Shown here one piece after another: positions 37,664-46,619 of a DNA stretch of 64,000 bases. The position numbers were made by a program, and so were the translations under genes. The notes under the pieces are model-generated. The model did no database searches and had not been told where the DNA came from. It saw nothing but the letters and a program-made list of their open reading frames with translations. Each line of letters begins with the position of its first letter. Positions within the stretch are counted from its first letter, which is position 1. The stretch is from positions 1-64,000 of the forward strand of contig NZ_WTKU01000012.1 in NCBI RefSeq assembly GCF_011378715.1, read 5' to 3'. The DNA comes from Psychromonas sp. SA13A. GTDB taxonomy: Bacteria > Pseudomonadota > Gammaproteobacteria > Enterobacterales > Psychromonadaceae.

Positions 37664-37681
37664 TGTGAAAAGGTTTTCACA
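37664..37681 (+). promoter_or_regulatory. Operator for the sucrose repressor
   Basis: TGTGAAAAGGTTTTCACA has perfect 8-bp arms (TGTGAAAA / TTTTCACA) around GG, 24 bp before the scrA start. A half-matching TGTGAAAAGC lies at 37643-37652. The form fits LacI/GalR regulators, and ScrR is encoded at the end of this cluster. Confidence 0.7.
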
Positions 37682-37705
37682 TTTTTTGTTTACGTGAGGT
37701 TACAA

Positions 37706-39055
37706 ATGAATAATGACATCGCAGGATCGTTGCTAAAATCATTGGGCGGCAAAGAAAATATAAGGGCTATGGAACACTGTTCAACTAGATTACGAATTGT
37801 GGTTGATGACAACAACTTGGTGGATCCCAAAGCAATTAAAAAAGTAGAAAAAGTAGCGGGTTACTTTTTTCAATTTGGCCAACATCAAATTGTTATCGGT
37901 ACGGGGTTGGTCAATGAAATTTATAGTATTTTGAAAAATATGGTCGGTGAGACTGACGATAATGCAAAAAGTGCAGCTTACGATGACTTAAATGTCTTTC
38001 AAAAATCACTGCGTGCTTTAGCAGATGTGTTTGTACCATTGATACCCGTTTTAGTAGCTACTGGCCTATTTATGGGCTTACGTGGATTTGCTCAGCAATT
38101 AGGTATGACATTTTCAAGTGACTTGCTTGTTATGTCACAAATGATCACTGATACCGTTTTTATATTTCTACCTGCTCTTGTTGTGTGGTCTGCGTTTAAT
38201 CGATTTGGTGGTACACCGGTTATTGGTATTGTGCTTGGTTTAATGTTGATAGCCCCGATGTTGCCAAATGCATGGGACGTAGCGAGTGGGAATGCCGAAG
38301 CGCTTACATTTGGTATATTTAAAGTGCAAGGTTTTCAAGGGACAATTATTCCTGCCCTTATCGTCGGTATTTTTGGGTCGTATGTAGAACGTTGGATTAA
38401 ATCCTGGATGCCATCTGTAGTTGCCCTTGTATTCACACCATTTTTAACCATTATTATTGCCGTGTTTGCTGGGTTGTTAGTTATTGGCCCTGTATTTAAT
38501 GTTGTAGAACATGGGGTAATGATTTCAGCTGATGCGATTATTAACTTACCATTTGGCTTAGGCGGCGCTATTTTTGGTGGTATTCAACAAGTATTGACAG
38601 TGACAGGTCTGCATCATTCATTAATGGTTGTCGAACTTGACTTCCTTTCTTCCATTAAAGGTGTGAATCCGCTCAATGCTTTCATTACCGCTTCGATGGC
38701 TGGGCAAGCTGGTGCAGCTATCGCTTACACCATGACCATTAAAGATAAAAAAGAAAAAGCGCTTAAATACTCTTCGATAATACCTTGTTTCTTTGGGATC
38801 ACTGAACCGCTACTTTTTGGTGTCACATTAACAAACTCAAAAGTATTTATCTCTGGCATTATCGGTGGCGCAATTGCAGGTACATTTGCCGCTATTACAC
38901 ATATTGCTCCAGCCGTAATGGGCGTTACTTTTTTACCCGCAATACCTGCGTATCTAGGTCATGGGCTAGGAATGTATTTAGCAATGATTGTTATCGGAAT
39001 GGGAAGTGCAATGATTTTCACTAAAATATTAGTAAGACCAAATACGAATAGATAG
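37706..39055 (+). CDS. scrA: Sucrose-type PTS EIIBC component
   Basis: 449-aa inner-membrane permease that takes up and phosphorylates sucrose. The EIIB domain is at the N-terminus, with the phospho-cysteine in MEHCSTRLRIVV near residue 26. The EIIC domain (about 90-445) has many helices and the typical HHSLMVVELDFL and GITEPLLFGVTL stretches. No EIIA domain is attached, as in enteric ScrA, which borrows EIIA-Glc. ATG 37706 follows GAGGT. An earlier start (37625) would run through the operator. Confidence 0.93.
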   Translation: MNNDIAGSLLKSLGGKENIRAMEHCSTRLRIVVDDNNLVDPKAIKKVEKVAGYFFQFGQHQIVIGTGLVNEIYSILKNMVGETDDNAKSAAYDDLNVFQKSLRALADVFVPLIPVLVATGLFMGLRGFAQQLGMTFSSDLLVMSQMITDTVFIFLPALVVWSAFNRFGGTPVIGIVLGLMLIAPMLPNAWDVASGNAEALTFGIFKVQGFQGTIIPALIVGIFGSYVERWIKSWMPSVVALVFTPFLTIIIAVFAGLLVIGPVFNVVEHGVMISADAIINLPFGLGGAIFGGIQQVLTVTGLHHSLMVVELDFLSSIKGVNPLNAFITASMAGQAGAAIAYTMTIKDKKEKALKYSSIIPCFFGITEPLLFGVTLTNSKVFISGIIGGAIAGTFAAITHIAPAVMGVTFLPAIPAYLGHGLGMYLAMIVIGMGSAMIFTKILVRPNTNR

Positions 39056-39060
39056 GGGGG

Positions 39061-39088
39061 ATGGCTCACTATTTAATGAGCCATTTTT
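39061..39088 (+). terminator. Intercistronic terminator-like hairpin scrA-scrK
   Basis: A perfect 8-bp stem, ATGGCTCA / TGAGCCAT, with an 8-nt loop and five T, just after the scrA stop. It may lower expression of scrK and scrB relative to the permease. Confidence 0.7.
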
Positions 39089-39147
39089 CTATCCATAGAT
39101 ATTTTTATCAACCAATAAATAGTTAATATATTTATAAAGGATCTAAC

Positions 39148-40086
39148 ATGAAAGTGGTTTGTATTGGTGAGTTGCTGATCGATTTTATTTGTACAGATAC
39201 AAATAAGCAGTTGCATGACAGCGTAAATTTTATCAAAAAAGCCGGTGGTGCACCTGCTAATGTTGCGGCAACCGTCAGTAAGTTAGGAGGTAAAGCAGAG
39301 TTCATCGGAAAAGTGGGAAATGATCCTTTTGGTGTTTTTCTAAAGCAGGTGTTAACTGATGCTAACGTCGGAACTAAGGGGGTTTTATTTGATGCTGAAC
39401 ATCCAACTACATTAGCTTTTGTTTCGTTAACAGATGACGGAGAGCGAGACTTTGTGTTTAATCGAGGTGCGGATGGAGAGCTTACTCGGACTGATGTCTT
39501 GATAAAAACTAATCAGTCAGAAATTTATCATTTTGGCTCAGCAACAGCTCTTTTGCCTAGTGTTACAAGAGATACTTATATTAGTGTTATGGAAGAGTGT
39601 TCTTCAAAAGATGAGTTTGTTTCATTTGATCCTAATTACCGTTCAGCACTTTGGTTGAACGAAGATGCGTTCAAAACAGCCGTTTTACCCTGTTTAAAGT
39701 GGACACATTTGTTAAAAGTCAGTGAAGAAGAGTTAGTTATTTTAGGGGGAAACAATGATAGCTCTATTGGGCTTGAATATTTACATGGTCTTGGTTGCCC
39801 TTTTATTCTGGTGACACTTGGAAAAAAGGGAACATTAGTTTCTTATAATAACCTACATAAAATAGTACCCAGTATTCCTATCAAATCTATTGACTCTACG
39901 GGGGCAGGAGACGCTTTTATTGGCGCAATATTATATCAACTAGCAAAACATAGAAAAGTGAGTTTTGATCATTCTGAGTTATGTCAAATGGTGACGTTTG
40001 CAAACAAAGTAGGTGCATTAACTTGTACTCAAATGGGGGCAATATCTGCCATCCCAACATTAGACCAACTAAAGGAAGTAAAATAG
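39148..40086 (+). CDS. scrK: Fructokinase, PfkB family
   Basis: 312 aa. It phosphorylates the fructose set free from sucrose 6-phosphate. PfkB signatures: GGAPANVAATVSKLGG near residue 32 and the C-terminal DSTGAGDAFIGA with the catalytic Asp near 250. AAAGGA precedes the start, and scrB follows 1 bp after the stop. Confidence 0.93.
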   Translation: MKVVCIGELLIDFICTDTNKQLHDSVNFIKKAGGAPANVAATVSKLGGKAEFIGKVGNDPFGVFLKQVLTDANVGTKGVLFDAEHPTTLAFVSLTDDGERDFVFNRGADGELTRTDVLIKTNQSEIYHFGSATALLPSVTRDTYISVMEECSSKDEFVSFDPNYRSALWLNEDAFKTAVLPCLKWTHLLKVSEEELVILGGNNDSSIGLEYLHGLGCPFILVTLGKKGTLVSYNNLHKIVPSIPIKSIDSTGAGDAFIGAILYQLAKHRKVSFDHSELCQMVTFANKVGALTCTQMGAISAIPTLDQLKEVK

Positions 40087-40087
40087 T

Positions 40088-41530
40088 ATGGTTGATTTGC
40101 TATTAAAGGCAGATAACGCTGCGAGTGCTGCTCTGTGTAATATTGAAGATCCATTTCGTCTTAAATACCATATAAGCCCAGCCGTTGGTTTGCTCAACGA
40201 CCCTAATGGTTTTATAGAGCATAAAGGTATATATCATTTATTTTATCAATGGAATCCATTTGAATGCGCACATGGAAGTAAGTTTTGGGCACATTGTATC
40301 AGTGATGATTTAGTTAATTGGCGTTTGTTGCCTACAGCAATGGCACCTGATCAGGATTATGATAAAAATGGTTGTTATTCTGGTAGCGCGTTTGTTGATA
40401 ATGAAAAGTTGATGCTATTTTATACTGGAAATGTAAAAAATAAAGATGGAACAAGGCTGTCAACTCAATGTATCGCAGAAGCGAATAGCTTAAATGACAA
40501 GTTTATAAAAAAGGGGCCTGTGATCGATAGTCCTCCTGCAGGTTATACTGCACATTTTCGTGACCCTAAAATTTGGCATGATAATGGGGTTTGGTATTGT
40601 GTGATTGGCGCACAAACGATCGATAAAAAAGGGCAGATATTATTATATCGTGCCACCAAGTTAAATGATTGGGAGTTAATGGGGCCATTAGCTGGTAGTG
40701 GGCTTAATGAATTGGGTTATTTTGGTTATATGTGGGAATGCCCAGATTTCTTTGAACTCGATAATAACCACATTTTGATATGCTCACCTCAAGGGATAGA
40801 AAAGGAGGGGGATAAGTACCACAATAAATATCAATCAGGATATTTTATAGGCTCATATAATATACAAGCTCATGAGTTTAAGCATAATGAATTTATAGAA
40901 CTTGATCGCGGTTTTGAGTTTTATGCTCCGCAAACGACTACTGACTCAAAGGGACGGCGCTTAATGAGTGCGTGGATGGGAATACCCGAAGAAGATGAGC
41001 AACCCACATTAGCGTATAACTGGCTACATGCCCTAACACTGGTTCGTGAGCTTAAAATTAAAAATGGTCGTTTATATCAGTACCCAGTTGAAGAATTAAA
41101 ACAGTTACGTAAAAACCAATTGAGTTATCAAGACATTCTAGTTAGCAATTCACAATCATTTACTCAAATACACACACCTTGCTGTGAAATTGAAATCGAA
41201 TTAAATGACATTCAGGGGAAATGTGGTGTTCATTTTAATGCTTATGACCATTATCATATTGATCTTACATTCAACCCTAACAATAGCAAATTAAGTTTAG
41301 ACCGAAATTCAACACCAAATCAATCAGGTGTACGCAGTTGTACATTGCTATCAAAGCAAAGTTTAAAGCTGCATATGTTTCTAGATAAATCATCTATTGA
41401 AATATTTGTTAATAATGGAGAAGAAGTTTTTACTAGCCGTGTGTTTCCATTAAGTGAAGCTCGTAATATTAGTATTTACTCCCATGGATCTTGTACAATA
41501 GCAAGATTTGATAAATATGACTTATCATGA
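40088..41530 (+). CDS. scrB: Sucrose-6-phosphate hydrolase, GH32
   Basis: 480 aa. Splits sucrose 6-phosphate into glucose 6-phosphate and fructose. The GH32 nucleophile motif is LLNDPNGFIEH near residue 36, FRDP is near 158, and the acid/base is in MWECPDFFEL near 216. No signal peptide, as expected for a cytoplasmic enzyme behind a PTS. It shares an operon with scrK and scrR. Confidence 0.95.
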   Translation: MVDLLLKADNAASAALCNIEDPFRLKYHISPAVGLLNDPNGFIEHKGIYHLFYQWNPFECAHGSKFWAHCISDDLVNWRLLPTAMAPDQDYDKNGCYSGSAFVDNEKLMLFYTGNVKNKDGTRLSTQCIAEANSLNDKFIKKGPVIDSPPAGYTAHFRDPKIWHDNGVWYCVIGAQTIDKKGQILLYRATKLNDWELMGPLAGSGLNELGYFGYMWECPDFFELDNNHILICSPQGIEKEGDKYHNKYQSGYFIGSYNIQAHEFKHNEFIELDRGFEFYAPQTTTDSKGRRLMSAWMGIPEEDEQPTLAYNWLHALTLVRELKIKNGRLYQYPVEELKQLRKNQLSYQDILVSNSQSFTQIHTPCCEIEIELNDIQGKCGVHFNAYDHYHIDLTFNPNNSKLSLDRNSTPNQSGVRSCTLLSKQSLKLHMFLDKSSIEIFVNNGEEVFTSRVFPLSEARNISIYSHGSCTIARFDKYDLS

Positions 41531-41539
41531 GGTAACAGG

Positions 41540-42568
41540 TTGACGAAAAGTATTTTGAATCTAAAAGATATTGCTAATCTAGCGCAAACATCATCTTCCA
41601 GCGTATCAAGAGTGATCAACTCTTCTGGTTATGTAAAAAAAGAAGTACGTGATCGTATCCAAGTCATACTCGATGAAACAGGGTATCGGCCAAACGCATT
41701 TGCTAAAGCACTTCATAGCAAAAAAAGTCTTACAATTGGTGTTATTTTGCCAAAAATTAATGCCACTTCATCGGGTGAAAATGTTGCAGGTATTGATGAT
41801 TATTTTTCAAAGCAAGGTTATAGCGTTATTCTCGGCAACACAAACCACTCTGTAGATAAAGAATTTGAATATCTTGACCTGTTTAAAGAGAAGCAAGTTG
41901 ATGGGATTATTTTAATTGCAACAACACTCACCCCTGAACACCAGTCTCGTATTAAACGACTTCATATTCCTATTGTTATTATGGGACAAAAATCGTTAGA
42001 TGGAACGCCATGTGTTGTATTTAATGAAATAGCAGCGGCTCAAGAGTTAACCAATTATTTACTCGATAATCATCATCATAATATTGGTTATATAGGGGTT
42101 AGCGAGGAAGATGTCTCAGTAGGAGTTGAGCGTAAACAAGGGTATTTGAATGCACTTGAAAAACATGGCATAAAGAAAGATGAACGGCTACTCAGCATCG
42201 GGGCATTTTCTGTTATAAGTGGCTATGATGCTTGTCAGCGTATATTCGAACAATTTGGTTCTGCTCCTGATGCAATATTTGCTGCAAACGATAAGATGGC
42301 AATTGGCGCAATAAACTATATTTTGGATCAAGGCCTTTCTATACCTGGAGATGTTAGCGTATGTGGGGTAGGTGGTGGAGTGTTTGCCCAACACTACAAC
42401 CCAAAGATAACCTCTCTTTTTTATGACTCTAATTCAGCCGGAAGAGCAGCTGCAAACTTGTTATATCGATTGATACAGAGTGACGAAAAAGATTTCTTAA
42501 AAAATCATATTGAATTCGTTCAATATAAGTTAGAGATCAGAAATAGTGTCAAATTAAACAGTAATTGA
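41540..42568 (+). CDS. scrR: LacI-family sucrose regulator
   Basis: 342 aa with a TTG start after GAGG. N-terminal LacI helix-turn-helix (NLKDIANLAQTSSSSVSRVIN) and hinge (RPNAFAKALHSKKSLTIGVIL), then a periplasmic-binding-like sensor domain. As the last gene of scrAKBR it probably represses the cluster through the palindrome at 37664 until a sugar (fructose or its phosphate in known ScrR) releases it. It would also regulate its own synthesis. Confidence 0.9.
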   Translation: MTKSILNLKDIANLAQTSSSSVSRVINSSGYVKKEVRDRIQVILDETGYRPNAFAKALHSKKSLTIGVILPKINATSSGENVAGIDDYFSKQGYSVILGNTNHSVDKEFEYLDLFKEKQVDGIILIATTLTPEHQSRIKRLHIPIVIMGQKSLDGTPCVVFNEIAAAQELTNYLLDNHHHNIGYIGVSEEDVSVGVERKQGYLNALEKHGIKKDERLLSIGAFSVISGYDACQRIFEQFGSAPDAIFAANDKMAIGAINYILDQGLSIPGDVSVCGVGGGVFAQHYNPKITSLFYDSNSAGRAAANLLYRLIQSDEKDFLKNHIEFVQYKLEIRNSVKLNSN

Positions 42569-42841
42569 TTATTCGAAGTGATTACAATTTGTTGTCCGCC
42601 TAGATCAGCAATTAGTTTTGTCGTGTTATATACCCGTTAGCTATCAAAATGTATTATTCATTCGCTCACTAAGATGACAAAACAAGGCGTAACATGATGA
42701 TAATGGCTAGTCTTTATCGAATGTTACAATTTAGTATTGGTTTTCTAGCGAGTGGCCGATACACTGCGCTGAATTCGTCAATATACGTAAAACATACACA
42801 TAAAAACGACACATTAAAAAGTGTTTAAAATAGGCATACTC

Positions 42842-43390
42842 ATGAGCTCAGCGTTACAAGAACAGCAAGAAATTATCTTACAATATTTAAATACAACACA
42901 TTATATTGATTTTGATTCACCCACGGCAGAACAGAAACAAGAAGCTAAATATAAAATTGGTAAAGCTTGTAACAAAGCGAGAGAAATACTGTGTAGTGAT
43001 GAAGCTTTTCTAGATTGGGTTTGGTCAAATGTTATCGATGAGTGTTCAACAGATATTGAAGAAGTAACACCTAATACGTTGATTTCTTGGCGTATGCTGC
43101 CTAAATTTGGCACATTAGCGCAATGTGAAGTCGTAGGTTTTACTCACGTGGCTAAGTTACTGTTGGATAAAAATGCTGCAATGAAAGCGGAAGTGTTGGA
43201 AATTATTGCTAATAATGATCCTGAAACAGCTAAAAAATTAATTAAAAAAGTACTTAAGCCAACCATTGATTTCATGCCAATTGTCGCTGACAAAAAAAGC
43301 CTAGCGGATACCGTTCACAAGGCTGATAAGTTATCAAAAGATGCTCTAGTTGCTTTGGTTAAAGCAATGCATCAACAAATGATTAAGTGA
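42842..43390 (+). CDS. Hypothetical protein, 182 aa
   Basis: I do not recognise it. ATG 42842 follows AGGCATACTC, a modest ribosome site. The protein is soluble, charged and probably all-helical, with three cysteines (GKACNK, EILCSD, DECSTD), a middle part VTPNTLISWRMLPKFGTLAQ, and a Lys-rich C-terminus (PETAKKLIKKVLKP). No signal peptide or membrane helix. It stands alone, with 273 bp before and 280 bp after. Confidence 0.7.
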   Translation: MSSALQEQQEIILQYLNTTHYIDFDSPTAEQKQEAKYKIGKACNKAREILCSDEAFLDWVWSNVIDECSTDIEEVTPNTLISWRMLPKFGTLAQCEVVGFTHVAKLLLDKNAAMKAEVLEIIANNDPETAKKLIKKVLKPTIDFMPIVADKKSLADTVHKADKLSKDALVALVKAMHQQMIK

Positions 43391-43411
43391 CCTCCTTGGG
43401 ATAAGCAAAAC

Positions 43412-43451
43412 AAGTCAACACCGTTCTTTTTAATAGTTTCTGTGTTGATTT
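43412..43451 (+). terminator. Weak hairpin after the 182-aa gene
   Basis: A 10-bp stem, AAGTCAACAC / GTGTTGATTT (one wobble), with a 20-nt loop, 22 nt after the stop. No T run beyond TTT. Confidence 0.4.
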
Positions 43452-43670
43452 ATCTTGGGATAACCGGTTATTACTTCATTAAACCGCTTTAAACTTCACA
43501 AAACTAGTGATGCCGTCTAATGTGCAATATAGCTTTATGAATTTAAATATGAATACGCTTTCATTATCCAGAATTGAGGTTAAGTAACCTCATTTCGAAT
43601 ACGTAAAGTGAGTAGTAGTGTTCTTTTCACATTAAGTTAAAAAGCAAAACTAGATATAAAGCATTTTCTA

Positions 43671-44129
43671 TTATTGAGCTGGTGGAATAGCGCCATGTGC
43701 TTTGGAGTGACGCATCACAACTAAAGTTTTAAAGTTTTTGACGCTATTATCCTTATGTAGCACTTGTTGTGTGAATTGATCGAAGGCTTCCATATCTGCT
43801 GCGATCACTTGTAAAACTAAGTCATAATCGCCTGTTACAAACCATGAGTCGATGATTTCTGGTTGTTTATTTATTCTGCTTAAAAATGCATTGACGATAG
43901 TGCTATGGTCTCTTTCCAATTCAACCAATAACATCATACTTAACGGCCAGCCCATATTTTTAGGTTTGATGATCGCCATCTCTTTTTCAATAACACCACT
44001 TTTGCGTAACTCTCTTACTCGACGATAACAAGCAGGTTCAGAGAGGCCAATTTGTGCTGCAATCTCAGCCATCGATGTCTTGGCATCTATTTGTAGTTGT
44101 TGAAGAATCTTAAGATCTATGTTGTCCAT
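43671..44129 (-). CDS. Lrp/AsnC-family regulator
   Basis: 152 aa. N-terminal HTH: MDNIDLKILQQLQIDAKTSMAEIAAQIGLSEPACYRRVRELRKSGVI. The C-terminal RAM ligand domain shows VTGDYDLVLQVIAADMEAFDQF. It is divergent from an RhtA-like exporter. Two identical-type palindromes lie between them, so it likely controls the exporter in response to an amino acid. Confidence 0.92.
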   Translation of the reverse strand: MDNIDLKILQQLQIDAKTSMAEIAAQIGLSEPACYRRVRELRKSGVIEKEMAIIKPKNMGWPLSMMLLVELERDHSTIVNAFLSRINKQPEIIDSWFVTGDYDLVLQVIAADMEAFDQFTQQVLHKDNSVKNFKTLVVMRHSKAHGAIPPAQ

Positions 44130-44157
44130 AATTACAAGGCCTTTTTTAAATGAATAA

Positions 44158-44225
44158 TGATAATTTTTATCATATTGCCCGCTAAATAAACAATATTAAT
44201 CACTCATTATTGATAAATTTTATCA
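44158..44225. promoter_or_regulatory. Paired operators between the Lrp regulator and the exporter
   Basis: TGATAATTTTTATCA (44158-44172) and TGATAAATTTTATCA (44211-44225) are the same palindrome with one base changed. Their centres are 53 bp apart, about five helical turns, so a multimeric Lrp-type protein could bind both on one face. Confidence 0.75.
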
Positions 44226-44255
44226 CAGATATTTCTTCATCAAAGTGAGAAGCCT

Positions 44256-45191
44256 ATGCGTTCCTTAATCAATAAAAATCAAACTCTATTCGCTGTTGTA
44301 GCGATAATAGTCGCGATGTTATCAATCACAGTTGGGGCCTCACTGGCGAAGTCTATATTTTCTTCTGTCAAACCTGAAAGCGTTACTTTTATGCGCTTAA
44401 CTATGGCGGCGATCATGTTGTTTTTTGTTTGTCGTGTGTGGGAGGTCAAAATAACGCGTCAAAATAGAGGTTCAGTGTTTCTTTATGGTATTTCCATTGC
44501 TGGCATGAACTTATTTTTTTATTTGGCCATTAAAACTATCCCCATTGGCGTTGGATTAGCTGTTCAATTAATTGGTCCGTTATTGGTTGCAATTCTTTTT
44601 TCTCAAAAGAAAAGTGATTTTATGTGGGCGGTACTCGCAGCGATAGGTATTTATCTACTGATCCCTAGTGCTTCAAGTGATGTAGTCTTAGATAGTCGGG
44701 GCTTAGTGTATGCAGCAATTGCTGGTTTTTTTTGGGGGAGTTATATTATTATTGGTAAAAAAGCAGGTGCCGCTCACGGTTTTAGAGCCCCTGCGTTAGG
44801 GTTAATCGTTGCATCGATGGCGCTATTACCGGTAGCAGCAAACTCATTTTCTTTAAGTGATATGAGCATCGAAATAGTGGGGTTGTTGATCTGCGTTGCA
44901 TTATTATCGAGTTTGATCCCTTTAGTTTTGGAGATGCAAGCATTACGACATTTACCGACTAAAACCTATGGTGTACTCACAAGTGGAGAACCTGTTTTAG
45001 GTGCATTGGCTGGGTTCTTTATTTTAAATGAGCAACTTGTTATTACACAAAGTATTGGTATTAGCATTATTGTGTTTGCCTCCATCGCTTCTGTGTTATC
45101 ACCTTCGGTTAATACAACCAATAATGTAGCAGTAAAAATAAACGGCAATGGTGCAGTAAAAGTCAAACCAGTGGCTGAAAGCTTGAAGTGA
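44256..45191 (+). CDS. RhtA-like EamA-family exporter
   Basis: 311-aa inner-membrane protein with about ten helices in two EamA repeats. The N-terminal GASLAKSIFSSVKPESVTFMRL, YGISIAGMNLFFYLAIKTIPIGVGLAVQLIGPL and the second half LEMQALRHLPTKTYGVLTSGEPVLGALAG are close in pattern to RhtA, the threonine/homoserine exporter. The substrate is probably an amino acid; the divergent Lrp-type regulator supports this. Confidence 0.85.
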   Translation: MRSLINKNQTLFAVVAIIVAMLSITVGASLAKSIFSSVKPESVTFMRLTMAAIMLFFVCRVWEVKITRQNRGSVFLYGISIAGMNLFFYLAIKTIPIGVGLAVQLIGPLLVAILFSQKKSDFMWAVLAAIGIYLLIPSASSDVVLDSRGLVYAAIAGFFWGSYIIIGKKAGAAHGFRAPALGLIVASMALLPVAANSFSLSDMSIEIVGLLICVALLSSLIPLVLEMQALRHLPTKTYGVLTSGEPVLGALAGFFILNEQLVITQSIGISIIVFASIASVLSPSVNTTNNVAVKINGNGAVKVKPVAESLK

Positions 45192-45382
45192 GATTATTGA
45201 TAAATGAGGGTAGGTTAATAATGTTCATTTTAATCTGCTCCTTGCCCTTGCTATTTTTTAGCTGAGAGTCTTTGTCATTGAAAAGTGGGAAAATTTGCTA
45301 TAACTTGAAATACTGCTTACAGCTTGATTATGATTGTTATATTTTTGCCGTGATAAGTTTATTTTCATTACGAGGTGAAACA

Positions 45383-46372
45383 TTGTTAGCTAATATCCCT
45401 TTTTCATTATTAGAACTTGCGCCCATGCGGGAAGATGCAAGTGTCTCTGAAACACTACAAAAAAGTACTCAGTATGCGCAACACGCCGATCAACTTGGCT
45501 TCCATCGTTTTTGGCTTGCTGAACATCATAATATGCCTGGTATTGTTTGTGCTGCAACGTCGATTTTAATTGGTCATATTGCGGGTAATACCCAAAAAAT
45601 CCGTGTAGGTTCAGGTGGTATTATGTTACCTAATCATTCCACTTTAGTAGTCGCAGAGCAATTTGGTACTCTAGAAAGTTTATATCCAGGGCGAATTGAT
45701 TTGGGTTTAGGCAGAGCTCCGGGCAGTGATCCAGTAACTAGCCAAGCATTAAACAGTGATTTACGCCGTGCAGATAACTTTCCTTCTGAAGTGAGTGAGT
45801 TACAACAACTATTAGGTCCCTATGATGGAAAGCATTCTATTCGTGCCATCCCCGGTGAAAATACAAATGTGCCGCTGTGGTTGTTAGGCTCTAGTTTATT
45901 TAGTGCGCAATTAGCTGCACAAAAAGGCTTACCTTATGTGTTTGCCGGCCATTTTGCTCCTCGATTCTTGCATGATGCTGTGGCGTTATATCGACGTGAA
46001 TTTAAACCCTCTGAAACACTTAAAGTACCTTACTTTATGCTTGCACTACCACTCGTTGCCGCCGCAACCGACGAAGAAGCTGAATATTTATCCACCACTT
46101 CAAAGCAACGCGTATTGGCATTAATGCGTGGTCAAGGTTTATGGTTAAAAGCACCGGTTACTAGCATGGATAATTTATGGAACGCACAGGAAAAAGCACA
46201 AGTAGATAACTTTTTAAGTCTTAGCGTGATAGGAGGCCCTACGAGTATCAAGCACAAACTGGAAATAATCGCACAGCAATTAAATATTGATGAATTTATA
46301 TTTACAAATGATCTTTATGATAGCGAAAAACGTCATCAAGCATTGGACATATTAATGTCAATCAAACAATGA
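45383..46372 (+). CDS. Luciferase-like flavin monooxygenase, YhbW type
   Basis: 329 aa from a TTG start at 45383, chosen because GAGG lies upstream and it gives the usual LANIPFSLLELAPMRE beginning; no ATG fits. Bacterial-luciferase-like TIM-barrel family: FHRFWLAEHHNMPGI, RVGSGGIMLPNHSTLVVAEQFGTLE and DLGLGRAPGSDP are typical. It probably uses FMNH2 or F420-like chemistry; the substrate is not known. It is the only gene between the exporter and the convergent ABC operon. Confidence 0.88.
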   Translation: MLANIPFSLLELAPMREDASVSETLQKSTQYAQHADQLGFHRFWLAEHHNMPGIVCAATSILIGHIAGNTQKIRVGSGGIMLPNHSTLVVAEQFGTLESLYPGRIDLGLGRAPGSDPVTSQALNSDLRRADNFPSEVSELQQLLGPYDGKHSIRAIPGENTNVPLWLLGSSLFSAQLAAQKGLPYVFAGHFAPRFLHDAVALYRREFKPSETLKVPYFMLALPLVAAATDEEAEYLSTTSKQRVLALMRGQGLWLKAPVTSMDNLWNAQEKAQVDNFLSLSVIGGPTSIKHKLEIIAQQLNIDEFIFTNDLYDSEKRHQALDILMSIKQ

Positions 46373-46492
46373 TTATTGTTGTTAGATTTTAGGTGCTAGA
46401 TTGATAGTTGCTAGGTGTAAGTTTCGAGCTTTTAGATGCAGATACTAGGTACAAATATTTAGATAGCTACAAAACAGCAATCGTTAATTAAG

Positions 46493-46527
46493 AAGCAGTA
46501 GCTAGCTGAGAAAAATAGCTACTGCTT
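46493..46527. terminator. Terminator-like hairpin between convergent units
   Basis: A perfect 12-bp stem, AAGCAGTAGCTA / TAGCTACTGCTT, with an 11-nt loop. It lies between the monooxygenase gene and the minus-strand ABC operon and can act for both. Confidence 0.7.
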
Positions 46528-46619
46528 TGCTTTCCGACAGTCTTAAAGCGCTGTCATAAATGTTCCTTCGGGTGTGACCGGAAGATACTTTTGATAGAAA
46601 TCTTTATAAGCACTACTTT

